64,000 nt of DNA from Eremophila alpestris peregrina (Eukaryota > Chordata > Aves > Passeriformes > Alaudidae), in the NCBI GenBank assembly GCA_009792885.1, contig WMCF01000012.1:12671641-12735640 (forward strand). Direction: 5' to 3'. Below, piece by piece: positions 11,882-24,582 of this stretch. A program made the position numbers and the translations under genes. The notes beneath the pieces are model-generated. The model saw only the letters and a program-made list of their open reading frames with translations, was not told where the DNA came from and searched no databases. Each line of letters begins with the position of its first letter. Within the stretch, counting starts at the first letter, position 1.

Positions 11882-14448
11882 CTAAAAGGAAAGCATAATA
11901 GAAAATAAGCAAAAAAAAAAATTTAAATGAACCCTTTTCACTTGTGAACCCAAACAGAATCATTTAGTTGTTTGAGCTAACCAAACAAGGTCCACATTCT
12001 ACTCTAGCAACAGATATGTGAAATTGGGCAAAACTGCATTTGCCTGATGTTTCTGATGCTCTGTCAGCAGAGAGGAAAAGCACCAATCCTCACACCTGTT
12101 CTGTACCACAAAGTACATCAAGTGCAGAATTATGCAACATTTATATTTGAACAATTTTTTCCAAACATCCCAGCATATGGGACACTCTTACACATTAATT
12201 AATTGAAAAAAATGATGGATTTTTGGGTTAGGATGAACACAACTATCAGTAACAATGCAGCAGGTTTAGTTTTATTTTGAAAACCAGAGATCATCTTAAT
12301 TTGATTTAAATTCTGTGGCAATACACTCACTGTTTACTTTGTAAAAGTGAGGGCTTAGTAATATTAGGCATCTCTAAGCAGATTTAATATCTAATAATAA
12401 CTTTTACTTCTGTTTTACAGAACACTTTGCATATGTGCATATACATATGTAACTGCCTGAATTCATAGTTTATTGAAACGAAATACTGCGGTCTTCCCCT
12501 GAAGCAAGACACTTTCTCATCACCATTTATCAGAAAAAGACGTTACACATTTAGATAAAATAAAAGGATTTAATTTGACCATTTATATTCCTTATGCAGT
12601 GTTTGTACTGTATTCTATTTTGAGATCAGAATCTACTTAATAAGAAGGAAACAGCTCTGATTTCAAGTAGCATGTTGGAAATATACTGTGCATATTAGAG
12701 GTAATTTCTACACTGGGTGTATCCATCTGGCAACTACCTGTAAGTCTTAGGACTGTAAGTTTAACACTGCTGGAAAATAGTACGGACAGGAATGTGAACA
12801 CCTTCCAGGAGCATTTACATCAAGAGTAACTTAATCCAAAGGTATAGTGCTGTTTAAAAAAAATTTTAAAGCATTTGTTTTTTAAGTGCTCCTGAAAATA
12901 GTAAACACATTCCTATACATTTCTTTTCAAATACCATGTTGCAAAAAGTAATTCCATTTGGTAAGACAACAAATGTCTCGGCTCTACTCTATCTTCAAGT
13001 GACAAAGTAATGCCATGAATTTCTTGCCAACGTTTCTTCCCTGTGAAGTCACTCAAAGTCAACAGGCTGCTATCCTAGAGTACAAGAAGATTTTCTGCAC
13101 ATGTGATACACATTTGATTTTGAGTATTTTAAAGAAAGGTTTGTGAAAAGTAAATTGATACTGTAATAATCCTATTACACTTTAACAATTACATACCACC
13201 TGCACAGAATCTTAAAATGTATCTTGTTGAAATTTTAGGCAATTCAAATAATCATCACAAACACTTCATATATCAACAATAAAATCCTAGTAAAACAGGA
13301 AACAAAAGCTCAGTTGCAGTTATTCAAAACCTTGTCTTTTTTTATTTTGTCATGATGGCATAGCTCCTAAAATACTAGTCCTAATACTAATACATGCAAC
13401 ACTATTGTATTAATATGGACCGACTACTATGATCAAACATGGAGCATTTGAATTTGCCTGGACAGTTCAGTTTAGCATACCTTTTGTTCAGTCTAAGACA
13501 AGAGCAAATGCTAAAATAAAGGGAGTTCTCTCTTTATCTATTTCTTAAAATTCAAATCAAAGCCTAAAGTAACAGGATTTTTTCTTTCTGCTTTTTTTCC
13601 TTTTTTCAACTAACTTCCACTCAGAATTTTATCAATGTGTCCAAGATGCTAAGCTATCAGAAACTAGCTAGCATTCCATACAGCATAATGCTGTAACACT
13701 CCTATGGGACCATAACCAAGTGATAATATTGTTTCTTACTCAGAAATACTCAGAGTGGTATTAGTATGAAACACAGATTCAGTGGGTAACTCCTTATTAT
13801 CTAAACCATCACTATCATTTCACAAGCCACTTGCATTATTCTGGCTGTTCTGGAGTACACACAGACTCTCTTTTAGCTACTAAACCTCCATGACAAAAAA
13901 AAAGGGGAGAAATGGACTCATTAGCTACATGTCACTTAAAACTGACTGCCTGGTTAAATACATAGCGGTACCATAATAGCTGTAGCTCGTGTGTGCAGGC
14001 AGCTAGCTACTTGGGTGACTGGACATGAATGAAAGCAGGAAATTCCTTTGTAAAATCTTATTATTAAGTACAAATGCAATTTTCAAAAGATGAAAATAAT
14101 AAACATAATGCCATTTATGAAGATCACAACATAATGTCTGGGTACAGGAAGAGCATTTGCAATGTTTCTGCTTACAGAGAAACAAGAGTTTGTTAGTACA
14201 GTCAAGAAATAACCAACAAGCTTAATTTGAAAATAGGGAATAAAGAACTACAATCAAAAATAGCAAAGGAATATTCTCTAAATAAAAGTAGTGATGAAAT
14301 AATGGCATCATTTCCATGCCAAATGGGCCTAAACATTCAGTAGTGGCAATTCTGTTCACATCACAGCAAATGCAAAAGGGTTACTTTAGTAGTTTTAAGT
14401 GTCAAGTCAATAATCAACATTCAAAAGAGCTTTTTCATGCAACTTTAC
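11882..14448 (-). other. MPDZ: Intron between exons 24 and 25
   Basis: The 2,567-nt AT-rich intron separates the two NPF exons. No repeat or further exon was recognised. Confidence 0.6.
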
Positions 14449-14532
14449 CTTAGATGACTGACGATAAAATGGGTTAGTAGTTTTCTGCCCACAGGGAGCA
14501 GAAGCTGAAGAAGGGCTATAAACAGACTCTGG
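14449..14532 (-). CDS. MPDZ: MPDZ exon 24 of window: extra linker exon with NPF motif
   Basis: The 84-nt exon has 28 codons, phase 0 at both ends. The acceptor is TTGTTCCCCAG and the donor AAG|GTAAAG, both good. It encodes a Ser/Pro-rich stretch (PESVYSPSSASAPCGQK) followed by TTNPFYRQSSK. I recall no counterpart in the main human isoform, where the exon ending SRPR/NRPR is followed by the one carrying STNPFADS. The NPF tripeptide is the known ligand of EH domains (Eps15, EHD and intersectin families). It may be a cassette exon, a diverged copy of the next exon, or both. The frame and both sites are visible; the function is inferred. Confidence 0.8.
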
Positions 14533-15059
14533 CTGGGGAACAAGAGTTATGAGACAGCTAGTAAATAAAAATGCAGCTTACACAGACTCTACAATGAGGA
14601 AGTTTAGTTTCTAGTGATGCAAGCAACTTATATTAAAGCTCAGTAGCTTTTGTCTGCCATGTCCATGCAGCTTAGTGACGGAAAACTTCCGTGTACTTCT
14701 AGGTCCTTTCATTAACGTCCACAGAATTTTCTAACAGGTGCTGTATTTCTGCATGCGCTCCTCAGACACGCTGTCAATCTCTAACAGATGGTTTTAGTTA
14801 GACTCCTACTCTGCCCCCCAACAAATTATCTTTCTTGAGGCTTTTCAAAATAGTTTGAGGACGGCGTGCTGGAGGGTATTTCCAAATCCAAATCGATTTC
14901 ATTCTAAATGGAAATAATACTTAAATCAAATCTTTGTTCCTAAAATAATTGAGATGGCACTTTTAGGATTAAATATCCCATTCCCAAATACCACCATCTT
15001 GAACATTTGCTTCATCTATTACTATGTATTACATCTCTTTTCACATTCTTTATGCTTAC

Positions 15060-15170
15060 CCTTGGTCTGCTTATAATGCTCTGTACCATAAAGACTACAG
15101 GATTGCCTGCCTTCCGTATGGCTTCCACAGCTTGTTCGTGGCTGGCATCTCTGAGGTCAATTCCATCCAC
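15060..15170 (-). CDS. MPDZ: MPDZ exon 23 of window: PDZ7, second half
   Basis: The exon has 37 codons, phase 0 at both ends. The acceptor is AATTACAG and the donor AGG|GTAAGC. It encodes VDGIDLRDASHEQAVEAIRK, with His at the first alpha2 position (class I expected), and ends VVFMVQSIISRPR. It is nearly identical to mammals. The 527-nt intron downstream has nothing recognisable. Confidence 0.97.
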
Positions 15171-17250
15171 CTGTAATTGGAAGGCCTCATCTTAACATTG
15201 CAAGAAGCTACAAGAGTAATGAGTCAGTTCTGAATTTTGGTTAGAAAACTTTGACTAAAACCTAAGTCCAAACCTCTGTTTCTAGTGGACCTTTCTACTG
15301 ACTTGGCCTGAAGTCCCTCAAACACAAGTTTGATATTTCCAAGAACACTGATAGGCCATTAAATAATTATTCTCTTATTCCTCTGTTTTAAGAACAGGTT
15401 TTTCAACATTTTTAGTTCAGACTCTGTAAGTCTTCCCTCAAGCAATGTAACAGAAGAGATATGATAATCCACAGAGAGTAGGAGTGTTTACAAATACTGC
15501 TTTCCACCTCAAGAAAAAGCTATTACCCAGGACTTCATGAGATTTAAAAACTGAAACTTGTTCAGTGCTGGAGAGTCTTTCATGATGGGGTATTATGCCA
15601 GGACAGTGTACTTTTTTCTTTAATTTTTTTTTCCCTAAAGATGAGATCATTTTTAGCTACTACACACTTTCTTCAGTTAAACTTTTAGGTCAGAGCTGAA
15701 AACCTTTCTATCTTCTGGAAGAATGCATTTACACAGAATGGCTAAGGACAAATTTGTGCCAGATTGGTTTTTTTCATGTCTGTGTATGTATGGGTGTGTA
15801 AAACAATTTGTCCTTTTATCCAGGTAAGAACAACGTTAAGGTGAGGTTAACATCAATGAAGTATTGTCACAATGACCACAATAAAGTTAGAAGCTAACAC
15901 AGAAAGCTTATTTGTTAGTGGCAATTCTAGCACACAAACTTACATGACGAGGATTACCCCTACAACTTTTTAACTGTTTACCTCAAACTTAATCATCCAA
16001 TGCAAGTAAGAGAGCACAAAAACAATCTGACAGAAATTCTAAACCTATGAGAAACTGAAAAAGAAAAATAATACCCTCCAACTCCTCATGTCTGAAAAAC
16101 TGTATGCACTACAGAGATGGAAGTTTACATATGCCACAACTTGAGAAACTGAAACCCTCCAGTCAGAAACAGTCACATTAACACAAAATCTTGATTTCAC
16201 TCACCCATTCCAGCTTCTGCAAGCACCACTGTCAGAGACAATTGCACTCATAAAAGTCCAGTTATTCAGGTGAAATGAATGTTTTTAACTTTGTGGGCTT
16301 CAAGCAGAACTCCACCTCCCAAGTTCTTACACACTGCGAAGTGTTATATCCTGATATAGAAAGTGCTGCCTATGCTAAGGTATCATTTCAAGATGCTCAA
16401 TCTTGTGCAAACAGCAAACTGCAGTTCCAGTACCACCATGTAAGTCAAGCCCAGTCTGAGCCAAAATCCAAATCCATCACTCTGCTTGCTGCGCTTCTTT
16501 CTGATGGATAGTCAGCTAAGGACATCCAGCAGGGTTAAATCAAGACAGTTCCTATTAGCCTGACACTAGATATAGGGCAGTGTCTGACACTGATAGTCAT
16601 GCCAGGAAAGATCTACTCCCTTCAGTGTGTTTATTCTTCAATATCTTTAAGTGAGAAAGCAGAAGTGGCTGCATGAGCACAGGACTAGCGAAGTAGAAGA
16701 GAAATGAAGATTAATCCCACCCTGCAATACCACTGGCTACATTACACTGAGGCATGGGCAAAATGTCCTTGAAGTCTCAAGTATCAAACACAGATTTCTT
16801 CATGTTAGGAGAAAAAAAAAAAAGTGCCTCCCTTAACTCCTGCACAACATGCGAAAGAATTACATGAATTAATAAAGATTTAAGATGGAAATAATCTTGG
16901 CATTCATTTACATGGTTTGCACTGGGTGTTTCTATTGCTACCCAGTATGCAAAGGTGAAAAATCTTTTTGTTTCACCAACTTAAGCTTTATCCTACACAT
17001 TCTGGTTTTCAAAAAGGCAGGTCAAACTGCTGGCTTTGTAGACCCCTGCTCATACAGTCAGTCATCTGTTTCAGGATATTCAACTTAACAGGCAGCTGTA
17101 TGCACACAAACATCAGCAGATGGTACTACAGCCTGTGCGGCTCAAGTAGGATCAGCCGTGGCAATTGCAAAGCTGTCAGCCGACCACACATCCATCTCAG
17201 TGACTCCTGAGGTGCGGGGGGAATTGCAGCAAAAGGCAATCAGATGGTAC
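15171..17250 (-). other. MPDZ: Intron splitting PDZ7
   Basis: 2,080 nt at the recurrent phase-0 position. No recognisable element. Confidence 0.6.
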
Positions 17251-17428
17251 CTCTACAATCCGATCTCCAGTTTTCAGTGTTCCATTTTTGCCAGCTGGGC
17301 TGTCTTCCAGGATGTGTTTGATAAAGATCCCTCTCATCACTTCTCCATTACTCAGGCGGCTCCCCATCCCTCGTCCTCCAACAATGCTGATCCCCAATGA
17401 CTTGCTAGGCTCTCTCCAGAGTTCAACC
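17251..17428 (-). CDS. MPDZ: MPDZ exon 22 of window: PDZ7, first half
   Basis: The 178-nt exon is one base plus 59 codons. The acceptor is CACAAAAG and the donor GAG|GTACCA, a non-standard donor. It encodes VELWREPSKSLGISIVGG, with the loop SLGI, then GMGSRLSNGEVMRGIFIKH and GTLKTGDRIVE. Apart from two conservative changes it equals mammalian PDZ7. The 487-nt intron upstream is featureless. Confidence 0.97.
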
Positions 17429-17915
17429 CTTTTGTGACAAAAAAAGGACCAAACTAAATTAAAATCTGTTGTTATTATGACAAAGCTGCACACTGAAAAC
17501 ATCTGGATTTGCACAATTATTTTAAAAATTCTGAAATAACTTCTCCTTGCAAAGTTTGGTCTTTCAATGGAAATTATGTACTGGATTGATCAGAAATTCT
17601 GTAATTCAATCTAATATTGGTCACTTTGTTTTGGGTTCTAATAGAAACTTTGAATCTTTCTCTTCATCTTTTTTGACTTGATCCCTGTGAGTCAGGTTGG
17701 AACAAGTAAAGATAAATTACTACAACAATCCAGACACTGCTAGACTACAGGGATTTAGCCCAATGGCAGTAAAAGTCAACCATTAATCACTCCGGCAATG
17801 CACAACGTATGTTAAGTGCAGAAATTCTATTGGTTTTTTACTCTTCTTAAAATATGTTTCAAAAGTTTTGAATTTCAGATGGCATTTTATAATGTGCAAC
17901 TAGATCTGCACTTAC

Positions 17916-18008
17916 TTTCTGGGCTGGTTCCAGTTACTGAAAGCTGCATTTTGAAGTTCACTTTCTTCTCCCTCCCCCTCTTCACGTTCTGGAAGCTCTG
18001 GGAGTTCC
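17916..18008 (-). CDS. MPDZ: MPDZ exon 21 of window: acidic linker before PDZ7
   Basis: The 93-nt exon is one base, 30 codons and two bases. The acceptor is TATCATCAG and the donor AA|GTAAGT. It encodes LPELPEREEGEGEESELQN followed by AAFSNWNQPR, almost identical to the mammalian acidic insert, and it is one of the best markers that this gene is MPDZ. Its length is a multiple of three and its phases match, so it can be skipped cleanly. Confidence 0.97.
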
Positions 18009-18798
18009 CTGATGATAAACAGGAACATGCAATTTATTTCTAAAGAATCCACATAATCACTAGATTTTTCTGAAACTTTGATATATTGAGTCACTCTGCC
18101 AGTATCAGAATTTGTACACCAGATTCACGTAAGGAACTTCTTTTTCTGATGTCTTTTAGAATATATATGGTGTTCAGGGATCCTGTGTCCACTTTTTATC
18201 TGCAATTAAGTTTCTATCCAAAACACAGAATAAATGGCTGCAATTTGGATCTAGAATCACATCAAAGCTAAAGGTAATTAATTGTTTTCAAAATGGAAGA
18301 AATTACAACAGCAGCACTCAACTAAACTTGCTGCTTTTGGAGGTGAATTGCAAAAAAACTAATTAATAATCACTTTAAATTTTGGACTGTAATTGCAATG
18401 AACTATAGAAACTCAAGGAAGAGAATGGCACAACTTATTGTTTTCAGTTGTGTTCTGGAAAGACCATCAATACCAAAGCCTTATTTTGGAAGCACTTCAG
18501 TATTTGTGGCAATCTATAAATCCAATGGCATGGTATTTAAGAGGAATTCGTGATGAGAAACAATTCAATCTCCTTTTTGAACAGATCAAACAACCTTGTA
18601 AAAATGCTTAAAAATTTGCTAGACAAAGAAAAACTGTATTTTTAACACCTTTTTATTGTAGTGGCTGCTGGTCTGAAGAAAATAATCCATCATTCATCTC
18701 TTTTAAAATAAAACTTAACTTCCTAAAATATAGAAGGTGTATGGAAAGAGTTACATTTGAGAGCTATTTGGGAGAAAGCTGTTAGCCTTTTGACTCAC

Positions 18799-18903
18799 CT
18801 GACAATATGTGAAGGAAAAAGTTCAATTGGCACAGCTCCTTCTGTCTGTTGTCCCAAACTGGCCCTGTACTCGTCTACATTTTCTGCTGGCACATACGTA
18901 ATA
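18799..18903 (-). CDS. MPDZ: MPDZ exon 20 of window: after PDZ6
   Basis: The 105-nt exon is one base, 34 codons and two bases. The acceptor is TTATTGCAG and the donor GTCAG|GTGAGT. It encodes ITYVPAENVDEYRASLGQQ, matching mammalian ITYVPAEHLEEF.ISLGQQ, then a diverged end IELFPSHIV. Joined directly to exon 19 the split codon reads AAT (Asn), where mammals have Lys. It lies in the linker just C-terminal to PDZ6. Confidence 0.95.
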
Positions 18904-19495
18904 CTGCAATAAAACGGGACATGATTAAACTAGTATAAGGAATAGCAGTTCTCCTCTTAGTGGGTGTGAGGTATGGATATGAAGAAACCAATCAAGACTA
19001 CTTTGTAGAGTTTAAAGCCACAGTGCTGGTATGTCGGGAATAAGCACTTATACGAATCCTTTGCGACTTTGCAACAAGAACACATTTACAGTCTGAACAG
19101 CACATAATTTTTTGTAATTGAAGTAAATGGTGATTGGACAGTGACAGGAATGTAACAGGAGACAATCCAGCTTCATGAAAAACATAGATTCCTCATGCAA
19201 AGACAAACACTGAAAGATCTGTGAGGTATGAGGCACCATTACTACCCTCACTGACTGCTGAAAATGTTTCTGAAAGTTGGCCTGTAGGAGGTTTTGTGCT
19301 CTTCTGGGTGGTTTTATATTTATTTCAGATTTTTATGCTTTTAGTGAATTCTTCATGGGTTTGGACATAAAAATGCACTACAGCAAACCACCTATGCCAC
19401 AGGAACCAATCCCCTGCTCAACTCCTACCACCAGGCCTTCATGCACTTCCAACCAGTTTAGGATACTCAGTTTGTGTTTCATCAGCCAAATGATA

Positions 19496-19525
19496 TGCAG
19501 ACTCCAGATGTGCAGACTCCAAATG
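19496..19525 (+). repeat. 15-bp tandem duplication
   Basis: TGCAGACTCCAGATG is followed at once by TGCAGACTCCAAATG, with one mismatch. It is intronic. Confidence 0.85.
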
Positions 19526-21552
19526 ATGTTTGAATGCCAGAAACAGAAATGGCCCAATAGACTGGGGAGAGTGAAATAAAGAGGGGAAAAAAGATTAAAG
19601 CCTGAAGAATATTTCTTGACAAGCTTCCATCTGGGAGGCCAAAGGATACCACAGTATATATACTATGAAATAGACAGGGTTACATCGATAGCCCTCCTTT
19701 AACGATGCTTTATCTTAAAAATCTACAGCTTAGCTATCAGACTCAAGTATACCAAGAAGGAAGGCTGATAGAAAAATGGCAAAAAAAAGGTCTTTCTTGC
19801 CATACATCACATTGTTGAAAGAAAAAATAACCCATGGAAGAGACAGGGCTAAAGGAAAAATAAAGGACCTTGGCCAGTTCACAAAGATATGTAAGCTGCT
19901 GGGAAGAGACTCTTTCAAGTCTGAGGTTTTCACATGGAGCCATCTCCTGTCCCTCATTCCTGACTGATGTCCTCTTTGTCACACCCTGATTGCCACCGAT
20001 TCCCCCTCTCAGTAGTTTTCTGCTGAATACATCAAACATCAGATGAAATGCAAATAAACTTTTATACAACTAATGCTATCAGTCTAAAACACTCTTCTAA
20101 AGATTATTGTAAAGGACCATCTTATTTGTCTAGCTGTGTATGTGTCCAAGCATGTTCCCTATGTCCTCTCACATCTGCCATATCTAGAAAAGTGCAAAAA
20201 GGGTCAATATGAAGGTGTCTTGGATGCTGAACAGGAGGAACTTCCTAGTTATTTCATGGAAATTTCTAAAACTTTTATCTAAATTCATATCCACTCTAAA
20301 ATCTTTATTATCACCAGCTTTACCTCTTCTTTAAATCTCCCTGTTTTGCATTCGCCTTTTTTCAACCACATAAGTGTTACTCCACTTGACACAGCATATT
20401 TTCCCTTTGGAGTGCTGAGAAGTTAACATGCACTCGGAAACAAACTCTCAACACAATGTCAGTCACTAGCCCTTATCTACCTTTCCTGAGGGCATTCTAG
20501 CACTGGGAAATGCTGAAGATGTGCAGCAGCTATTCTGTGAAGACCCAACAATGAAGCAGCAAAAAGCAAGAGAGAAAATAATTTTGGAGAATTGACTAAT
20601 ATTTCTCAGCCATCTCTAACTATGGTGATGTACTAGTATTTGCTCACAAAACTCTCATGGGTCAAATGCCAATGCAGCAGCTTCACCCAACACGTGAAGA
20701 AAATAAGAACAGTATAAAACCTGTAAGACCTGCAAGTTACATTTCAATGTAAGAAAACGTAACACTCATTCAGTTATTCTCATCACTTACAAAAATTACT
20801 AGGAAATTATGTAGTTTTCCCTTGGCAGAAAGATACAGTAAATAAAACAAAACTTCTGGCTAGAAGGCCTGGACAATCTCCTTTATGTTAAACTGAAGCT
20901 GGAAGCTATGGTTCAAAGCATGGAAAGGAGAATGGTACACTCCTACAAAGGAAACAGGTTATCCCAGATTCAGCCTGAATGTATGCAGCCGAGTGTGACC
21001 TCTGGTAGTAGAGTGTCCAGCATATATCAACTCTTGTCTAGTCCTTTTCTGCAAGGAGTACAAGGCAAATAATTCTGCAATGCACCAAGGTTCAAGCAGT
21101 CCTTACCTTATACATGAGCACTAGAGTCTCAAGGGGGAGGCAAAACATATGCACTGCAACTTCTGGGATACCTTATTATGTTCTTTTATATGATTAAATA
21201 ACTGACATTGTAATGAATCCTTAAAAAGGTATACTTAAAGGATGCTCTCAAAGAGTTTCAAATGCTACCTAGAAACATCTCCAAAAAGCTCCCTTAGCTT
21301 CCCTGTCTGTGTACAGTACCGGAAGTATAAAGAAAAGAAGTCTGCTTTGCTATTAAAAAAAATGCATCTAAAATTGAGCAACTGAACAACCTATATGATT
21401 TCCACAAATGGAATAAAATCTAGATAATCTCACTGGGAGCTCTTACATTTTAGCTCTTTGGAGAAATACATCTTTTCTATTCTAGTGCTTAACTACAGTT
21501 CTAATGGCCTAATTTAAAGCACCCAAAGGAACATTCAGTATGTTTTCACCTG

Positions 21553-21588
21553 TTCATTCTTATCTACACATTCATTCTTATCTAGACT
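21553..21588 (+). repeat. 18-bp tandem duplication
   Basis: TTCATTCTTATCTACACA is followed by TTCATTCTTATCTAGACT. Two differences separate the copies. It is in the longest intron. Confidence 0.85.
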
Positions 21589-22839
21589 TCTGTAATGCTT
21601 CTTAAGTTGTTTCACAGATTCCAACCAGAACACTTGCATTTTGCAAAGAATGCATACAAAAGAAAATCACATTGCATGGCTCAAATACATGAAAAGTTAC
21701 ATTCTGTGTGAGTTCACCTTTGTATCTTGCTCATTATTTCTGAAGTCCAGTAAACTGCAAAAGTTTCCCTAACTGCTTTTATTATCTGTATTATTGATGT
21801 AACTGTCCTCCTGCTCTCTCTGTTCTGCATGTTATAATTGAAAGGAAAGAGTATTTTCCCTGCTTAGTGCTCACGGGCAGACACCTCAGTTATCAAATCC
21901 ATCACTTGCTGGATTGCTGCTGGAGCTCACTCAGAGGTGCAAGTGAGATCTGAAGACATTCAGCATCATCCTCTACAGCTCAGCCTGTAGCTGGGACCAT
22001 GAGGAGCGCAAAACAAGAAACAGTTTTGGCTCTTCTGACCAACTCTGTTGAACTTTGTGCTGTAAAGTGGAAATAAACCCACCAAGGCACCTGAATAGTT
22101 CTTCTGCAAAACAGATTGGTAATTGCCTTAATACAGCTACAGGGAAGACAGTAAGAGAAATGGGGGCCAGCAAACAGACATGAAGACATAGAAAACAAAA
22201 TAAATAAATGTCTGCTCCACTCCTGTGTCATATTTCTGCACTGGAAGAGATTAAAGTTCAACAATTTCAAAGGAAAGTATATGCATGGTTTAACCCTCTT
22301 CCTCTCTTATGTAGCTGTATAGCTTGAAAGAAACGTGTTCTATCACCATTCCTCCTACCCCCAGAGATATGCACTAGGAACTAAAGCAGTGAAAATGGAA
22401 ACAACAATGGTTGTACATATGAAAAAATCTTGTAAACACAACACTGCATGCAGTACAGAGGAACATTTATCACATGCTTGACTGAACAGCCACACAAAAC
22501 CTTGAAACACTAACAAATAAATTACAAAGTACAGGAAACGCTGAGGACAAATTACTGTATTCAACATTTAAGGTTCAATTTGAACTTTTGCATACATGAA
22601 GGAAATAAAATGTAAGTGCCACAGAAAATATGACACTGAGATTAATCCAGATATCAGCACATTGTACTCATGCCAGTTCTAGAAGTGAACCTTGTACACA
22701 TATACACAACATGCACACGTGCTCTGAGCACATCTCGGGTGTAATAGATGAAATTTAAAAATATTAGCAATATTTTTTTTAGACTACAGGTATTTTCATT
22801 CCAGACTTAGAAAGTGCTCCAATCTTCAAGTTTAAAGCC

Positions 22840-22945
22840 ATATATAAATATATAAAACAATTATACACACACAGTTGTATCTTTTTAATTTAAAAAAAAT
22901 ATATATACATCCACATGTGCAGCCACATGTGCATGCACACACTAA
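22840..22945. repeat. AT and CA/TG-rich low-complexity tract
   Basis: The stretch alternates TATATAAATATA, ACACACAC, a run of A with ATATATA, and CACATGTGCA units. It lies about 140 nt from the 42-nt exon candidate, on its downstream side in transcript order. Confidence 0.8.
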
Positions 22946-23086
22946 CATACATGAGAAGAAAGAGAATATGTACCTATATCTGGATCTATCCCTGACATTA
23001 CTACTGATGTCATAAAAGCATGGAATGATTTTACAGACAAGTTGCAACACAGAGCCATAATGAGTTTCTTAATTGCCAATACTCAC

Positions 23087-23128
23087 ACATAACAGAGGGC
23101 CTGATCATCAGCAGGTGCTGGAGAAGAT
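23087..23128 (-). other. Candidate 42-nt cassette exon in the PDZ6-PDZ7 intron
   Basis: The acceptor is CACATTCTAG and the donor ATGT|GTGAGT, which is strong. The segment is 42 nt, starts in the phase left by exon 19 and ends in the phase needed by exon 20. It would insert KSSPAPADDQALCYV before ITYVPAE; the first base A would restore Lys at the junction. The open frame continues 15 nt upstream of the acceptor. A 42-nt open frame is common by chance and the pyrimidine tract is poor, so this is only a candidate. I recall no human counterpart. Confidence 0.35.
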
Positions 23129-23238
23129 CTAGAATGTGAAGCATACGATGCAGCATCTTTTTACAATGGTGTTAATTAATAACAGTGTCTCAATGCTGAA
23201 TGTGAGAGGCATACTTATGTATGTAGAGGTGTGAGCTG

Positions 23239-23282
23239 GTTTTTTTTTCTCCTTTTCCTTTTTTTTTTTCCCTGTCCTTTTT
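23239..23282. repeat. Pyrimidine-rich tract (plus strand)
   Basis: T runs broken by C on the plus strand, hence purine-rich in the MPDZ transcript. It lies about 110 nt upstream of the 42-nt candidate exon. Confidence 0.8.
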
Positions 23283-24582
23283 CACATCCACTTCATCTAC
23301 ATCTAACCGAGAAAACATCTGCTCTTTATTATTGTCTATAGCACTGATTATTAAGAGGCATGGAAAATGGAATTATAATATCTCTTATTTCTTGGTCAGG
23401 AATTCATCCCCCCATTTAGTCAGGTGAATTGTAATTCAGCTTTATAATTATCTGACAGATGTTACAAGCAGCTGCTACTGAGCACAAAACACTGCTTTAT
23501 TATGGAAATAAAAGAGCTCCTGGCAAGGTAGAGTGAGAAGTCAAACAATGCATTCAGTAAGGTCATACATTTGTTTTCTACACACAGAGGGGAAAAAATT
23601 AAATACGCAACTCTGAAACTCAGACTGCTGGTTTTTGAACTATTCAAAATCAAATAGCCTTTAGTAGAATTAAATAATAATTCCATGGCCAGTAAGAACG
23701 GCTTTGTGTTTTCTCTACAAATACTATTTGCTACTATTTGAAATACAGCTTTGGAAGCAAAATATTTCTGCTTCATCACTTTTTAGGGGCACCCAAAGAA
23801 GCACGGTCTGAAAGTTAAGGGATACATTTTGCAGTTAAGACTAAGACGAATGCTATCTAGATGGTCACATCTGAGTGGTAGCATACCCTCATTTTCCAAG
23901 GAAGACACCAAAGAGATTCAACTTAAATCTTTGAAATGATGGCCCTTGAATCAAAAATGCTGCAAGGTGATGCACCACATAAGCTCTGAATAGACAAATA
24001 TGGGAGAGGAACAGGGGAGGGGTGTGTATCCTTCTCAGCAAACATGAAGAACTATCTTAACATGAAGCTACTCATCTCCGGATTTCTGATTCTGGGTGTT
24101 ACACACATGTTTGTATCACAGTATTTTTCTGGGATCCTGTACTGCTCCTTTAAGTTAAAAATAAAAGAAAAGTTTGACTATGAAGAATAGTTTTACAGCA
24201 AAACTATATCATCCCAAAAATATTGCCATTCTTCTTGCAAGACTCCTTTAGAAGCTACCAAAGAATTTAGTCTTTCTGTTCCTAAAGTGGAGAAGCTGGC
24301 TTCACTTTAAAATTTGTCATAGCAATGTAACAAAGAACACAAATACAAAAACAAAAGGCAAAAATCTTGAATAAGAATATGGATAGAAACTGCCCCTTTT
24401 ATGCAATATCTTTCAGAAATGGGATTAATTTTTCTCTGAAAAATCTGAATATCCACAACTAAGGCAAGATTTTTAGTATTTCCAACATATCTGCAAAATA
24501 TTAAGACTACAAAGCAAAACTTGTAGTCACACAGCATAAAACACAGGAGCTATAAAAGGATAAGCACAAATAATGAACACAC

